In this document: positions 1-9,214 of the stretch, one piece after another
How the letters are laid out: the number at the start of each line of letters is the position of its first letter
How positions within the stretch are numbered: the first letter of the stretch is position 1
Source of the DNA: JASJAR01 sp039198225
GTDB taxonomy: Bacteria > Pseudomonadota > Alphaproteobacteria > Rhodobacterales > Rhodobacteraceae
Assembly (NCBI GenBank): GCA_039198225.1
Contig: JBCCTQ010000008.1
Coordinates: forward strand, 73,019 to 137,018
Direction of reading: 5' to 3'
Length of the DNA: 64,000 bases
Made by a program: the position numbers and the translations under genes
Notes under the pieces: model-generated
Database searches by the model: none
What the model was told of the DNA's origin: nothing
What the model saw: the letters and a program-made list of their open reading frames with translations, nothing else

Positions 1-44
1 GGGGTTCCGGGTACAATTCACTACCACATCTGGGGGATGCGCGG

Positions 45-2684
45 ATGAATATGGCAAAATCGACGGTCACGCCGATGATGGCGCAATACCTCGAAATAAA
101 AGCCGAGCATGCCAGCGACCTGTTGTTCTACCGGATGGGCGATTTTTACGAATTGTTCTTTGACGATGCGGTCCGGGCGGCCGAAGCGCTCGACATCGCG
201 CTGACAAAGCGCGGCAAGCATTTAGGCGACGACATCCCGATGTGCGGGGTGCCGGTCCATGCCGCTGAAACCTATCTTCTCGCTCTCATCCGAAAGGGGT
301 TCCGGGTCGCGGTATGCGAACAGACCGAGGACCCGGCCGAGGCGAAGAAGCGGGGGTCAAAAGCCGTGGTCCGGCGCGAAGTGGTCCGGGTGGTCACCCC
401 AGGCACGCTCACCGAAGACAGTCTCCTAAGCCCCCGACGGCACAATTACCTCTGTGCGATGGCCGAGATCCGGGGCACGTTTGCCCTCGCGTGGGCCGAC
501 ATTTCTACCGGCGCCCTTCGCGTCGCCCTCCTCGACCGGGCGGGCGTAGTGGCCCATCTGGCCCGGCTCGCGCCGCGGGAAGTGTTGGTGCCGGAAAAGC
601 TCTTCACCGATTGGGACGGGCCGATTGCGGAAACCGGTGCCTCCGCGACCCCGCTTTTCGGGCCCTCTTTTGACAGTGCGGGCGCCGCCCGGCGCCTGGC
701 TGAGATTTTTGGCGTGGCTTCCCTCGAGGCCTTTGGCGCCTTTGAAAAGCCCGAGCTCAGCGCGCTCGGGGCGCTGGTCGATTATATTGTATTGACACAA
801 AAGGGTCAGGTCCCGCGCCTCCGCCCGCCGCAACGCGAAGTGGCTGGCACGAGCATGGCCATCGACGCGGCCACCCGCCGGAACCTCGAATTGTCCGAAA
901 AACTCTCTGGCGGACGCGACGGCTCACTCGTGGCCACCATAGACCGCACCCTCACCGCCGCCGGTGCCCGGCTCCTTGATCTACGGATCGGCGGACCCTC
1001 CCTCGACGTTGACGAGATCAACGCCCGCCTCGACGCCGTGGAGAGCTTTATCGGCCAACCACCCCTCGCCAGCGACATCCGGAACGCCCTTCGGAACGTG
1101 CCTGACATCGAGCGCGCCCTCTCCCGCCTCGCCCTCGACCGGGGCGGCCCCCGCGACCTTGCAGCGATCTGCGCCGCCCTCCGGTCAGCGACCGACATTG
1201 CCGAGATGGCAAAAGGAGACTGGCCAAGCGAGATCGCGGCCGCCCTATCTGATCTCACCGCGCTTCCCGAACTTCTCATCCGCCTTGAAAGCAGTCTCGC
1301 CGAGAGCCCGCCCCATCTGGCCCGGGACGGCAATTTCATCGCGGCCGGTGTCGACGAGGCCCTCGACGCCGCCCGCCGCCTTCGCGACGAGAGCCGCGCG
1401 GTCATTGCCGCCATGCAGGCCGAATATGCGGACGATACCGAGGTGACCTCGCTCAAGATCAAGCACAACAACGTCCTCGGCTATTTTATCGAAACCACCG
1501 CAACCCATGCCGACCGGATGCTCTCGCCGCCCCTGTCGGAACGCTACCTTCACCGCCAAACCACGGCCAACGCGGTGCGGTTCACCACCAAAGATCTGAC
1601 CGAACTTGAAACGCGCATCCTTTCGGCGGCAGAGGAAGCGCTCGCCATCGAAATGCGGCTCTATTCTGCCCTAAAAGCTGAGATTCTCGCTGTTGGCGAC
1701 ACGCTGGGGGCACTGGCCTTGGGCCTTGCCAAACTCGATGTGGCAACGGCGCTCGCAGACCTCGCACGGGGCCAAGGATGGTGCCGCCCCCACGTCGATC
1801 ACAGCCGCGACTTTGAGATCGAAGCGGGGCGTCATCCAGTGGTCGAAGCTGCGCTCGACGCCGAGGGTAAGAGCTTTATCGCTAATGATTGCGCCCTCAG
1901 CGCAGCCAAGAACACAGCGCGGATCTGGCTTTTGACCGGGCCCAACATGGCCGGCAAATCGACCTTTCTCCGCCAAAACGCGCTGATCGCGATCCTTGCC
2001 CAGGCCGGATCTTACGTGCCCGCCGCCTCGGCCCGTATCGGGCTCGTCAGCCAGGTTTTCAGCCGGGTCGGGGCCGCCGACGACCTCGCCCGGGGTCGGT
2101 CGACCTTCATGGTCGAGATGGTCGAAACCGCCGCGATCCTCAACCAGGCCGACGAAAGCGCCCTCGTCATTCTCGACGAGATCGGCCGCGGCACGGCCAC
2201 CTATGACGGGCTTTCCATCGCCTGGGCAACGCTCGAACACCTCCACGAGGTCAACCGGCCGAGGGCGCTTTTTGCCACCCATTACCACGAACTGGCAGAG
2301 CTGAATGCGAGCCATGAAGGCATGGAGACGGCCCATATGGCCGTGAAAGAGTGGGAAGATCAGGTGGTGTTTCTCCACGAAGTCCAGCCCGGGACGGCCG
2401 GGCGGTCTTACGGGGTACAGGTGGCGCGGCTGGCGGGGTTACACGAAGCGGTCATCACTCGGGCGCGCGCTGTTCTGTCCAAACTTGAAAACGGAGAAGC
2501 TGCGAGCCCGGCTGCGGCCCTCGCTGACCTCCCGCTCTTTTCGGCCACGCCTCCTACAGCACCCCCGGCGCAATCCCCGCTCTCTGACGCGATGGACGCC
2601 GTCAATCCCGATGACCTCTCGCCCCGAGAGGCGTTGGACCTCGTCTATCGGCTAAAGTCGCTCAGTTCGCCGGCGCCGAACTGA
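45..2684 (+). CDS. mutS: DNA mismatch repair ATPase MutS
   Basis: MutS recognises base mismatches and small loops after replication and recruits MutL. The 879-residue product has the family's usual length. The N-terminal mismatch-reading motif GDFYELF is present near residue 32, and the Walker A motif GPNMAGKST lies at about residue 632 with the DEIGRGT Walker B/signature region about 85 residues later, so both the mismatch-binding and ATPase ends are intact. A G-rich stretch (ggggga) lies just upstream of the ATG at 45. Its 3' end overlaps the convergent grpE stop by 23 nt. Nothing unusual is seen in the coding sequence. Confidence 0.97.
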   Translation: MNMAKSTVTPMMAQYLEIKAEHASDLLFYRMGDFYELFFDDAVRAAEALDIALTKRGKHLGDDIPMCGVPVHAAETYLLALIRKGFRVAVCEQTEDPAEAKKRGSKAVVRREVVRVVTPGTLTEDSLLSPRRHNYLCAMAEIRGTFALAWADISTGALRVALLDRAGVVAHLARLAPREVLVPEKLFTDWDGPIAETGASATPLFGPSFDSAGAARRLAEIFGVASLEAFGAFEKPELSALGALVDYIVLTQKGQVPRLRPPQREVAGTSMAIDAATRRNLELSEKLSGGRDGSLVATIDRTLTAAGARLLDLRIGGPSLDVDEINARLDAVESFIGQPPLASDIRNALRNVPDIERALSRLALDRGGPRDLAAICAALRSATDIAEMAKGDWPSEIAAALSDLTALPELLIRLESSLAESPPHLARDGNFIAAGVDEALDAARRLRDESRAVIAAMQAEYADDTEVTSLKIKHNNVLGYFIETTATHADRMLSPPLSERYLHRQTTANAVRFTTKDLTELETRILSAAEEALAIEMRLYSALKAEILAVGDTLGALALGLAKLDVATALADLARGQGWCRPHVDHSRDFEIEAGRHPVVEAALDAEGKSFIANDCALSAAKNTARIWLLTGPNMAGKSTFLRQNALIAILAQAGSYVPAASARIGLVSQVFSRVGAADDLARGRSTFMVEMVETAAILNQADESALVILDEIGRGTATYDGLSIAWATLEHLHEVNRPRALFATHYHELAELNASHEGMETAHMAVKEWEDQVVFLHEVQPGTAGRSYGVQVARLAGLHEAVITRARAVLSKLENGEAASPAAALADLPLFSATPPTAPPAQSPLSDAMDAVNPDDLSPREALDLVYRLKSLSSPAPN

Positions 2685-3249
2685 CCCCCACCTGGGCCGG
2701 ACGCAACAGCCGGTCATGCAAGATGAACCCGTGCGCCATCACTTCGATGATGTCGCCTGCTTTGGTGCCGGGGACTGGTGCTTCAAACATCGCCTGGTGA
2801 AGCTGGGGGTCGAATTTGTCACCAACTTCCGGCGAAATAGGCTCAATCCCGTGCTTTTTGAACACGTTCACAAGCTCCCGCATCGTGAGCTCGACCCCCT
2901 CGATCAAAGGCCCAGACACGGCCTTTTGCTCTTCGGTCGCGGTCTCGACGGCGCGCTTGAGATTGTCAAAGACCGGCAAAAGATCGCGCGACAGTTTGGC
3001 CCCGCCGTATTGCTCGGCCTCTTTCCGATCACGCTCCCCACGCTTCCGCGCATTTTCGGCATCCGCCAGGGCCCGCATGAACCGATCGCGCATGTCGTCG
3101 CGTTCGTTGGTGAGCCGTTCAATACTGTCGGAGATATCCTCATCGGGCGCATTAAAATCGACCGGTTCGAGCCCCTCAATGGGCGTCTCCGGTGCCGGAG
3201 CCTCGACGTTTACTTCTTCTTCACTCGCTTGCTTTTTCGCCTCAGACAT
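2662..3249 (-). CDS. grpE: Nucleotide exchange factor GrpE
   Basis: GrpE releases ADP from DnaK and acts as a dimeric cochaperone in the cytoplasm. The 195-residue protein has an acidic N-terminus, a central predicted long helix, and the C-terminal signature region around VGDKFDPQLHQAMF and VMAHGFILHDRLLRPAQV, which identifies the family. A GAAGG Shine-Dalgarno sits about 5 nt before the ATG. It follows hrcA on the same strand after 11 nt, so the two probably form a heat-shock operon (hrcA-grpE); dnaK and dnaJ are not in the window. The stop overlaps the convergent mutS end. Confidence 0.96.
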   Translation of the reverse strand: MSEAKKQASEEEVNVEAPAPETPIEGLEPVDFNAPDEDISDSIERLTNERDDMRDRFMRALADAENARKRGERDRKEAEQYGGAKLSRDLLPVFDNLKRAVETATEEQKAVSGPLIEGVELTMRELVNVFKKHGIEPISPEVGDKFDPQLHQAMFEAPVPGTKAGDIIEVMAHGFILHDRLLRPAQVGVSSAPAN

Positions 3250-3260
3250 TAGCCTTCCCG

Positions 3261-4325
3261 TCAGCCGCGGTCGGATAGCATCTTGCCGACCAGTTGCGCC
3301 GTGTAATCCACGATCGGTACGATTCGCCCGTAATTCAAACGGGTTGGGCCAATCACCCCCACCGCACCGATAATCTTGCGATCCGAGTTCATATATGGAG
3401 ACACCACCAGAGAGGAACCGGAAAGTGAGAATAACTTGTTCTCCGATCCAATAAATATGCGCACCCCCTCGCCCTCTTGGGTCAGGTCGAGAAATTCTGC
3501 GATGTCGCGCTTGCGCTCGAGGTCGTCAAAGAGGCTCCGAATGCGTTCGAGATCCTCGTTTTCCGGCCCCTCAGCCAAAAGGTTGGCGCGGCCCCGCACG
3601 ATCAGCCGTTCCTGGGATTGGCCTTCGTTCTCCCAGATCGCCTGACCGGTCTCCACGAGATCCCGGGCAAGGGTATCGAGCTCTTGGCGGCGGGTGGTGA
3701 TTTCCTGAGCTATCGCGCCTGAGAGTTCTGAAAGCGTCCGGCCTTCGGCAATAGAATTGAGGAAATTCGCCGCTTCGCGCATCGAAGCTGGGGTTTGGCC
3801 GAGGGGCGGTTCGAAAACCCGGTTCTCCACCTGGCCGTCAGCGAAGACCAAAACGACCAATGCCCGGTCGGGGCCCAGCGACACAAACTCCACGTGCCGG
3901 ATGGGGGCTTCGTGTTTTGGCGTCAGAACAAGGCTCGCGCCACGGGTCGCCCCGGACAGTGCCGACCCCACCCGGTCGAGCATAGTGCTCACATCGCCCT
4001 CATTGGGACCTAAGGTTTTGTCGATCCGGTCGCGGTCGGTCTCGGTGAGATCGCCCACCTCAAGTAACCCGTCGACGAACATGCGGAGGCCCGCCTCGGT
4101 CGGCACCCGGCCCGCCGACACATGGGGGCTTCCGAGAAGCCCCATTATTTCTAGGTCTTGCATTACATTGCGGATCGTGGCCGCCGACACTTTCTCGGGA
4201 AGGGCCCGCGACAGAGTCCGCGATCCCACCGGATCGCCCGTATCGAGATACCCCTCGACCACCCGGCGAAACACCTCCCGGCTTCGCTCGTTCAGCTCCT
4301 CAATAATCGTGCCGCCTTCCGCCAT
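3261..4325 (-). CDS. hrcA: Heat-inducible transcription repressor HrcA
   Basis: HrcA represses chaperone operons by binding the CIRCE inverted repeat. The 354-residue product starts with a winged-helix region (LNERSREVFRRVVEGYL, then the YLDTGDPVGSRTLSR segment typical of HrcA) followed by the GAF-like middle domain and ends with the conserved IGPTRLNYGRIVPIVDYTA stretch. It lies upstream of grpE on the same strand. I found no CIRCE element in the gap between hrcA and rph, so this copy is not obviously autoregulated. No strong Shine-Dalgarno is visible before the ATG at 4325, so the start is slightly uncertain. Confidence 0.95.
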   Translation of the reverse strand: MAEGGTIIEELNERSREVFRRVVEGYLDTGDPVGSRTLSRALPEKVSAATIRNVMQDLEIMGLLGSPHVSAGRVPTEAGLRMFVDGLLEVGDLTETDRDRIDKTLGPNEGDVSTMLDRVGSALSGATRGASLVLTPKHEAPIRHVEFVSLGPDRALVVLVFADGQVENRVFEPPLGQTPASMREAANFLNSIAEGRTLSELSGAIAQEITTRRQELDTLARDLVETGQAIWENEGQSQERLIVRGRANLLAEGPENEDLERIRSLFDDLERKRDIAEFLDLTQEGEGVRIFIGSENKLFSLSGSSLVVSPYMNSDRKIIGAVGVIGPTRLNYGRIVPIVDYTAQLVGKMLSDRG

Positions 4326-4446
4326 GGCATGCGAGATAAGGCGATGTCTCCGGGCCCGTCAATCTCGCCGGCGCCTCTGTCGGCCAATCGGGCTTGCCAG
4401 GGACCACGCCCGGAAGCTAAGGGGCGGGAGGTTGGGGAGATTTACA

Positions 4447-5160
4447 ATGCGACCATCCGGGAGGTCCAATGACGAGTTGCGGCCCGTTGCTATCGAGACC
4501 GGCGTCACCCGCCATGCCGAAGGGTCTTGCTTGATCAAATGCGGCGACACCCATGTGCTCTGCACGGCCAGTGTCGACGAGAAAGTGCCGCCTTGGATGA
4601 AAAATTCCGGCCTCGGTTGGGTCACGGCCGAATATGGGATGCTGCCCCGGGCGACCCATACCCGGATGCGGCGCGAAGCCAAGAACGGTCAATCTGGAAG
4701 AACACAAGAAATTCAACGTCTTATAGGGCGATCGCTTCGTGCAGGGGTCGACCGGGTGGCCTTGGGCGAACGCCAGATCACAGTCGATTGCGATGTGATC
4801 CAGGCCGATGGCGGCACCCGCTGCGCGTCGATCACCGGGGGTTGGGTGGCTCTCCGGCTTGCGGTCAACAAACTGATGAAAGCTGGTGACGTGCTTTCCG
4901 ACCCGATCACCGACCATGTGGCGGCCGTATCTTGCGGAATGTTTGCCGGCCAAACTGTGCTCGACCTCGATTATCCTGAGGACAGCGAAGCGGGCGTGGA
5001 CGGCAACTTCGTGATGACCGGGGGTGGCCAGCTCATCGAAGTGCAAATGTCGGCCGAAGGCTCGACCTTTTCGCGCGATCAGATGTCGGCGCTTGTCGAT
5101 CTGGCCGAAGCGGGGGTTGCCAAACTCGTTGCCGCGCAAGGCGGGGCCACTGCCCCATGA
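4447..5160 (+). CDS. rph: Ribonuclease PH
   Basis: RNase PH is a phosphorolytic 3'-5' exoribonuclease that trims tRNA 3' ends. I place the start at 4447 (MRPSGRSNDELRPV), preceded by GGGAG with 7 nt spacing, although the frame is open far upstream; the resulting 237 residues match the family length. Signature stretches include the RTQEIQRLIGRSLR phosphate-binding region and DCDVIQADGGTRCASITG. It is divergent from hrcA and overlaps rdgB by 4 nt (ATGA), and rph-rdgB-hemW reads as one operon. Confidence 0.96.
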   Translation: MRPSGRSNDELRPVAIETGVTRHAEGSCLIKCGDTHVLCTASVDEKVPPWMKNSGLGWVTAEYGMLPRATHTRMRREAKNGQSGRTQEIQRLIGRSLRAGVDRVALGERQITVDCDVIQADGGTRCASITGGWVALRLAVNKLMKAGDVLSDPITDHVAAVSCGMFAGQTVLDLDYPEDSEAGVDGNFVMTGGGQLIEVQMSAEGSTFSRDQMSALVDLAEAGVAKLVAAQGGATAP

Positions 5161-5765
5161 GGGTTTTCGAAGGGTCGGAACTTCTCGTGGCCACCCATAA
5201 TATGGGGAAGTTCGACGAAGTGACGGCACTTCTCGCCCCTCTCGGTATCGGCGCGCAATCGGCGAAAGATCACGGTTTGCCGGAGCCTGACGAAACCGGG
5301 ACAACGTTTGTCGAGAACGCGCGGATCAAAGCCCATGCGGCAACCGCGGCAACCGGCTTGCCCGCACTGGCCGATGATTCAGGGCTGGAGATCGACGCGC
5401 TTGACGGGGCGCCCGGCGTTTACACCGCCGACTGGGCCACGACGCCCAAAGGCCGCGACTTCCCCATGGCTATGAACCGCGCCTGGGACGAAATCCAGCG
5501 CGCCGGCACGGCGCCCCCCCATGGCGCCCGCTTTTGCTGCACCCTTGTTCTCGCCTGGCCCGATGGCCATGACGAAGTGTTCGAAGGGTCGGTTAGCGGG
5601 CAAATTGTATGGCCAATGCGGGGCGAAGAAGGCCATGGGTTCGACCCCATCTTCCAGCCCGACGGCTTTGAGATCACCTTTGGAGAGATGGAGTGGGCAG
5701 AGAAAAACCGCCGCTCCCACCGCGCCGATGCTTTTGGCAAACTCATGGCAGCCCTCAAGTCTTGA
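5157..5765 (+). CDS. rdgB: dITP/XTP pyrophosphatase (Ham1/RdgB family)
   Basis: This enzyme hydrolyses non-canonical purine triphosphates (dITP, XTP) to keep them out of DNA and RNA. The 202-residue product contains the family motifs: an N-terminal ATHNMGKFDE strand-loop, the TFVENARIKAHAA segment, ALADDSGLEIDALDGAPGVYT, and the GFDPIFQP region near the C-terminus. It begins inside the rph stop (ATGA overlap) and its last 38 nt overlap the chosen start of hemW. Confidence 0.95.
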   Translation: MRVFEGSELLVATHNMGKFDEVTALLAPLGIGAQSAKDHGLPEPDETGTTFVENARIKAHAATAATGLPALADDSGLEIDALDGAPGVYTADWATTPKGRDFPMAMNRAWDEIQRAGTAPPHGARFCCTLVLAWPDGHDEVFEGSVSGQIVWPMRGEEGHGFDPIFQPDGFEITFGEMEWAEKNRRSHRADAFGKLMAALKS

Positions 5766-6912
5766 GGATTGGCAGGCGGCCGGGTTCGGGCTTTACGTCC
5801 ACTGGCCGTTTTGCCAAGCCAAATGCCCCTATTGCGATTTCAACTCCCACGTCTCGCGGGAGGTGGACCATCCCCGCTGGGCCCGCGCCTTTGAGGCCGA
5901 GCTAGACCGGATTGCAGCCGAAACCGGTCCGCGCCCTCTCACATCGATCTTTTTCGGCGGCGGCACCCCGAGCCTCATGGAAGAAGCGACCGTCGCTGCC
6001 ATCATTGAGCGCGCAACCGCGCTCTGGGCCCCGGCCAATGACATTGAGATCACGCTCGAAGCCAACCCCACATCGGTCGAGCGGGCAAAGTTCACCGCCT
6101 TTGCCCATGCTGGGGTCAACAGAATTTCTATGGGAATTCAATCACTTGTGGACGAAGATCTCCGTCGTCTCGGACGACTTCATTCGGCGCGGGAGGCGCT
6201 CGATGCCTACACGACCGCCCGGTCTGTATTCGATCGGGTGAGTTTCGATCTGATCTATGGCCGCCAGGACCAATCGGAAGCCGCCTGGGAGAATGAGCTC
6301 GACGAGGCGCTCGCGCTCGGGCCGGACCACCTGTCGCTTTACCAACTCACGGTGGAGCCGGGCACCGTTTTCGGTGCCCGGTTCGAGCGGGGCAAGCTAC
6401 CGGGTCTTCCAAGCGAAGACCGGGGCGCGGAGCTTTACCACATCACGCAATCACTCACCGATGCGGCGGGTCTCGCCGCCTACGAGACATCCAACCACGC
6501 CAAGGCGGGCGCCGAATGCCGGCACAATCTGATTTATTGGCGCTACGGTGACTTCGCCGGCGTCGGGCCCGGTGCCCACGGACGTTTAACGCTCGGGGGT
6601 ATCAAATACGCGACCGATTGCCTCCGCGACCCGGGCCAATGGCTGCAAGCCGTTGGAGCCGCCGGGTCAGGTGAGGCCAGCCGGCAGGACGTTCCGCCCG
6701 CCGAACAGGGTGAAGAATATCTGATGATGGGCCTTCGCCTGACCGAAGGGGTCGACCTCGAAAGGGCGATGGGCCTCGGCGCCAATATCGACACCGCGCG
6801 GCTCGGACGGATGATTGAAGGTGGTTGGTTGGAACGCGATGGTTCCAACTTGCGAACGACACGCCTCGGTCGGCCGCTTTTGAACGCGGTCCTCGGTGAG
6901 CTTCTGGCCTAG
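5728..6912 (+). CDS. hemW: Radical SAM heme chaperone HemW (CPO family)
   Basis: HemW is a radical-SAM family protein, formerly called oxygen-independent coproporphyrinogen III oxidase, now regarded as a heme chaperone. The cluster motif CQAKCPYC (Cys-x3-Cys-x2-Cys) is near residue 30, preceded by LYVHWPF as usual in the family. The frame is open well upstream inside rdgB; the nearest in-frame ATG, at 5728, gives 394 residues, normal for alphaproteobacterial HemW. It overlaps rdgB by 38 nt and its stop overlaps the convergent parB stop by 4 nt. Confidence 0.94.
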   Translation: MLLANSWQPSSLEDWQAAGFGLYVHWPFCQAKCPYCDFNSHVSREVDHPRWARAFEAELDRIAAETGPRPLTSIFFGGGTPSLMEEATVAAIIERATALWAPANDIEITLEANPTSVERAKFTAFAHAGVNRISMGIQSLVDEDLRRLGRLHSAREALDAYTTARSVFDRVSFDLIYGRQDQSEAAWENELDEALALGPDHLSLYQLTVEPGTVFGARFERGKLPGLPSEDRGAELYHITQSLTDAAGLAAYETSNHAKAGAECRHNLIYWRYGDFAGVGPGAHGRLTLGGIKYATDCLRDPGQWLQAVGAAGSGEASRQDVPPAEQGEEYLMMGLRLTEGVDLERAMGLGANIDTARLGRMIEGGWLERDGSNLRTTRLGRPLLNAVLGELLA

Positions 6913-7799
6913 CGCGCCTGGGAGATCTTCCCGCAGAGCGTGTCGAGCTCTTCGAGCGAGCGATACCGGATCGAAACGGTTCCTCCATCGCCCCGATGAT
7001 CAATCGACACTTTGAACCCGAGGGCCGCCGAAAGATCCGCCTCAAGCGCCCGCGTATCGGCGTCCTTCGTCTCCTTGGGTGTCTCCGCCTTCGGAGAATT
7101 CGCAACTTGCCCCTTGGCCAAGCGCTCCGCCTCCCGAACGCTTAAGCCCTTGGCCACAATTGTCTTTGCGATCGCAGATGGGTCGGCCGCAGTGATGAGT
7201 GCCCTTGCATGGCCCGCGCTCAATTCCCCGGAGCGAACGTAGTTCTGCACATCATCCGGCAACGTCAAAAGACGCATCAGATTGGCAATGTGGCTCCGGC
7301 TTTTGCCGAGCGCTTCGGCCATCTGCGCCTGGGTATGGCCAAACGTGTCAATGAGTTGTCGGTAGCCCAGGGCCTCTTCCAACGGGTTCAGATCTTCCCG
7401 CTGAATATTCTCGACGATGGCGACTTCGAGCACTTCCGTATCGGTGAAATCCCGAACGATAATCGGCACTTCGTGAAGCTGCGCCATCTGTGCCGCGCGC
7501 CACCGCCGTTCGCCCGCCACGATCTCAAACGTGCCCGCTTCGCCTTCGATCGGCCTTACGATCAGCGGCTGGATGATACCCTTGGCCGAAAGCGACGCGG
7601 CCAACTCTTCGAGCGCGTCTTCATCGAAGGTGCGGCGCGGCTGATCGGGGTTCGGCCGGATCCGTTCAATCGGCACGCTCCGTTGGGCGTCACGCGCTTT
7701 CCGGTCATCGATAGAGGTGACATTGGCTTCGGTTGGGTCTGTACCCACATCGGCCATTAAGGCGGACAACCCGCGCCCTAGCCCTCGCTTCTCTGCCAT
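6909..7799 (-). CDS. parB: Chromosome partitioning protein ParB
   Basis: ParB is the CTP-dependent clamp that loads at parS and spreads, marking the origin for segregation. The 296-residue product starts with the alphaproteobacterial KRGLGRGLSALM motif, contains the ParB/Srx catalytic box (VAGERRWRAAQMA) and the helix-turn-helix that reads parS (LGKSRSHIANLMRLL), and ends in a C-terminal dimerisation region. A GAGG Shine-Dalgarno lies 5 nt from the ATG. It follows parA by 22 nt in one operon; two perfect parS sites lie 1.4 and 3.3 kb upstream. Confidence 0.97.
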   Translation of the reverse strand: MAEKRGLGRGLSALMADVGTDPTEANVTSIDDRKARDAQRSVPIERIRPNPDQPRRTFDEDALEELAASLSAKGIIQPLIVRPIEGEAGTFEIVAGERRWRAAQMAQLHEVPIIVRDFTDTEVLEVAIVENIQREDLNPLEEALGYRQLIDTFGHTQAQMAEALGKSRSHIANLMRLLTLPDDVQNYVRSGELSAGHARALITAADPSAIAKTIVAKGLSVREAERLAKGQVANSPKAETPKETKDADTRALEADLSAALGFKVSIDHRGDGGTVSIRYRSLEELDTLCGKISQAR

Positions 7800-7821
7800 C
7801 TCGACCTCATATAGTGTTCGA

Positions 7822-8616
7822 TTATACTCTATATACCATTTCTTGTGCTAACGCGCGATAGGCGATGCTGCCTTTCGACATGGGATCATACTCAACCACC
7901 GGCATCGCATAGGACGGCGCTTCGCTGACCCGCACGTTCCGCGGCACCTTGGTACGGAAAACAAGTTCACCAAGGGTTTCCCTGGCGTCTTTTTCTACCA
8001 TTTGGCTCAGGCGATTGCGCCCATCAAACATGGTCAGAACGATGCCTTCGATCCGCAGGTTCGGATTGGCCGTCGCCCGCACCTGGCGAACGGTCAGCAT
8101 CAATTGCGACAAGCCCTCGAGGGCAAAGAACTCGCTTTGAAGCGGCACCAAAACCGAATCCGACGCCACCATGGCGTTGATCGTCAGCATCGACAGGGAG
8201 GGCGGGCAATCGATGAGAATGTAATCAAGGCTAAAGCGCTCGATCTCCGGTGCGCGCAGAGCTTCCCGGAGAACGAAGCTCCGCCGCTCATTTTCTACCA
8301 TCTCGATATCGGCCGAGCTCAGGTCGGTTGTTGCCGGAGCCAGAAGGAGCCCTTCCACATTGGTGGGCCGTACCACTTTCTCGAGCGGGGCATCGTCGAG
8401 CAAGAGGTCGTAGGTGGTAAGGCCCCGGTCACGGCTGCTCGCCCCCAACCCGGTGGACGCATTGCCCTGGGGATCGAGGTCGACCAAAAGCACATTGAGC
8501 CCTTCTTCGGCCAGGGCGGCCCCCAGATTGATCGCCGTCGTCGTCTTTCCGACGCCGCCCTTTTGGTTCGCGATAGCCACTATTTTTGGGTTTTTCTGCC
8601 CATTTGCGTCAGACAC
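7822..8616 (-). CDS. parA: Chromosome partitioning ATPase ParA (Soj)
   Basis: ParA is a deviant-Walker ATPase that binds DNA non-specifically and pulls ParB-parS complexes apart. The deviant Walker A motif KGGVGKTTT is near the N-terminus and DLDPQGNAS and LIDCPPSL follow as expected. I chose the GTG at 8616 (MSDANGQKNP, 264 aa), preceded by GGAG with 9 nt spacing; an in-frame TTG at 8631 is possible. It overlaps the end of rsmG by 8 nt, so rsmG-parA-parB are probably cotranscribed. Confidence 0.96.
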   Translation of the reverse strand: MSDANGQKNPKIVAIANQKGGVGKTTTAINLGAALAEEGLNVLLVDLDPQGNASTGLGASSRDRGLTTYDLLLDDAPLEKVVRPTNVEGLLLAPATTDLSSADIEMVENERRSFVLREALRAPEIERFSLDYILIDCPPSLSMLTINAMVASDSVLVPLQSEFFALEGLSQLMLTVRQVRATANPNLRIEGIVLTMFDGRNRLSQMVEKDARETLGELVFRTKVPRNVRVSEAPSYAMPVVEYDPMSKGSIAYRALAQEMVYRV

Positions 8617-9214
8617 GCCGCAAGTCTCCAATCTTCAGAACCGCCGCCTCGGGGTCTGTTTGGCTTGGGATCTTCTCGCAGGTGAAATGCCACCTTTCAA
8701 GCGCTTCCGCGACTTCAGTATCCGCACGTCGGCCCTTGAGAAACAATCCCGTCCCGCCCGGCGCCATATGCCGCTGGGCATGGGCAGCCAGCTCAGAAAG
8801 TGGGGCAACGGCGCGCGCGCTCACCACATCCGCCCCGAGTGCAGAAAGGTCTTCGCTTCTCTTTGGAAGTATCTCTACGGAAACACCGACCAGCCGAGAC
8901 GCCTCCCGCAAAAACGCTGCCTTTCGCCTGTCGGCTTCAACCAGAGTGATCCGTCCTTCCGGCCGAAGCTCCGCGGCCAATATGGCAATCACCATCCCTG
9001 GCAGACCGCCGCCTGATCCCAAGTCCACCCAGGATTTCCAATTGTCCTCTGCAAGGCGGTAGATCTGAGCACTATCGGCGACGTGGCGCTCCCAAGCGAC
9101 CGCTTCACTGGCCTTAGAAATCAGGTTGATCCGTTTGTTCCAGTGAAGGAGCGCATCTAGAAAGGCACGCAACCGATCCGTTGTTTCACGTGAAACATCG
9201 AGATCCAGGATCAC
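8609..9214 (-). CDS. rsmG: 16S rRNA (guanine-527-N7)-methyltransferase RsmG
   Basis: RsmG (GidB) methylates G527 of 16S rRNA using SAM. The 201-residue product carries the family's LISKASEAVAWERHVADS segment, the SAM-binding DLGSGGGLPGMVIAI motif near residue 66, and the VSARAVAPLSEL region. It starts at a GTG overlapping the mnmG stop (GTGA). Residues 7-11 (VSRET) are encoded by a perfect parS site, so this N-terminus is partly dictated by a DNA-binding sequence. Confidence 0.95.
   Translation of the reverse strand: MILDLDVSRETTDRLRAFLDALLHWNKRINLISKASEAVAWERHVADSAQIYRLAEDNWKSWVDLGSGGGLPGMVIAILAAELRPEGRITLVEADRRKAAFLREASRLVGVSVEILPKRSEDLSALGADVVSARAVAPLSELAAHAQRHMAPGGTGLFLKGRRADTEVAEALERWHFTCEKIPSQTDPEAAVLKIGDLRRV
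9182..9197. promoter_or_regulatory. parS centromere site 1 (inside rsmG start)
   Basis: The 16-nt perfect palindrome TGTTTCACGTGAAACA is the canonical parS sequence bound by chromosomal ParB. It lies about 1.4 kb upstream of parB, inside codons 6-11 of rsmG. Confidence 0.95.

Noticed and set aside
37..48. Three-codon ORF overlapping the mutS start (ATG CGC GGA TGA)
   Set aside because: Too short to interpret; chance overlap is likely.
4326..4446. CIRCE element between hrcA and rph
   Set aside because: No TTAGCACTC-N9-GAGTGCTAA pattern or close variant is present.
3757..4446. Long N-terminal extension of the rph reading frame
   Set aside because: The open frame runs antisense through hrcA; rph family length and a good ribosome site place the start at 4447.
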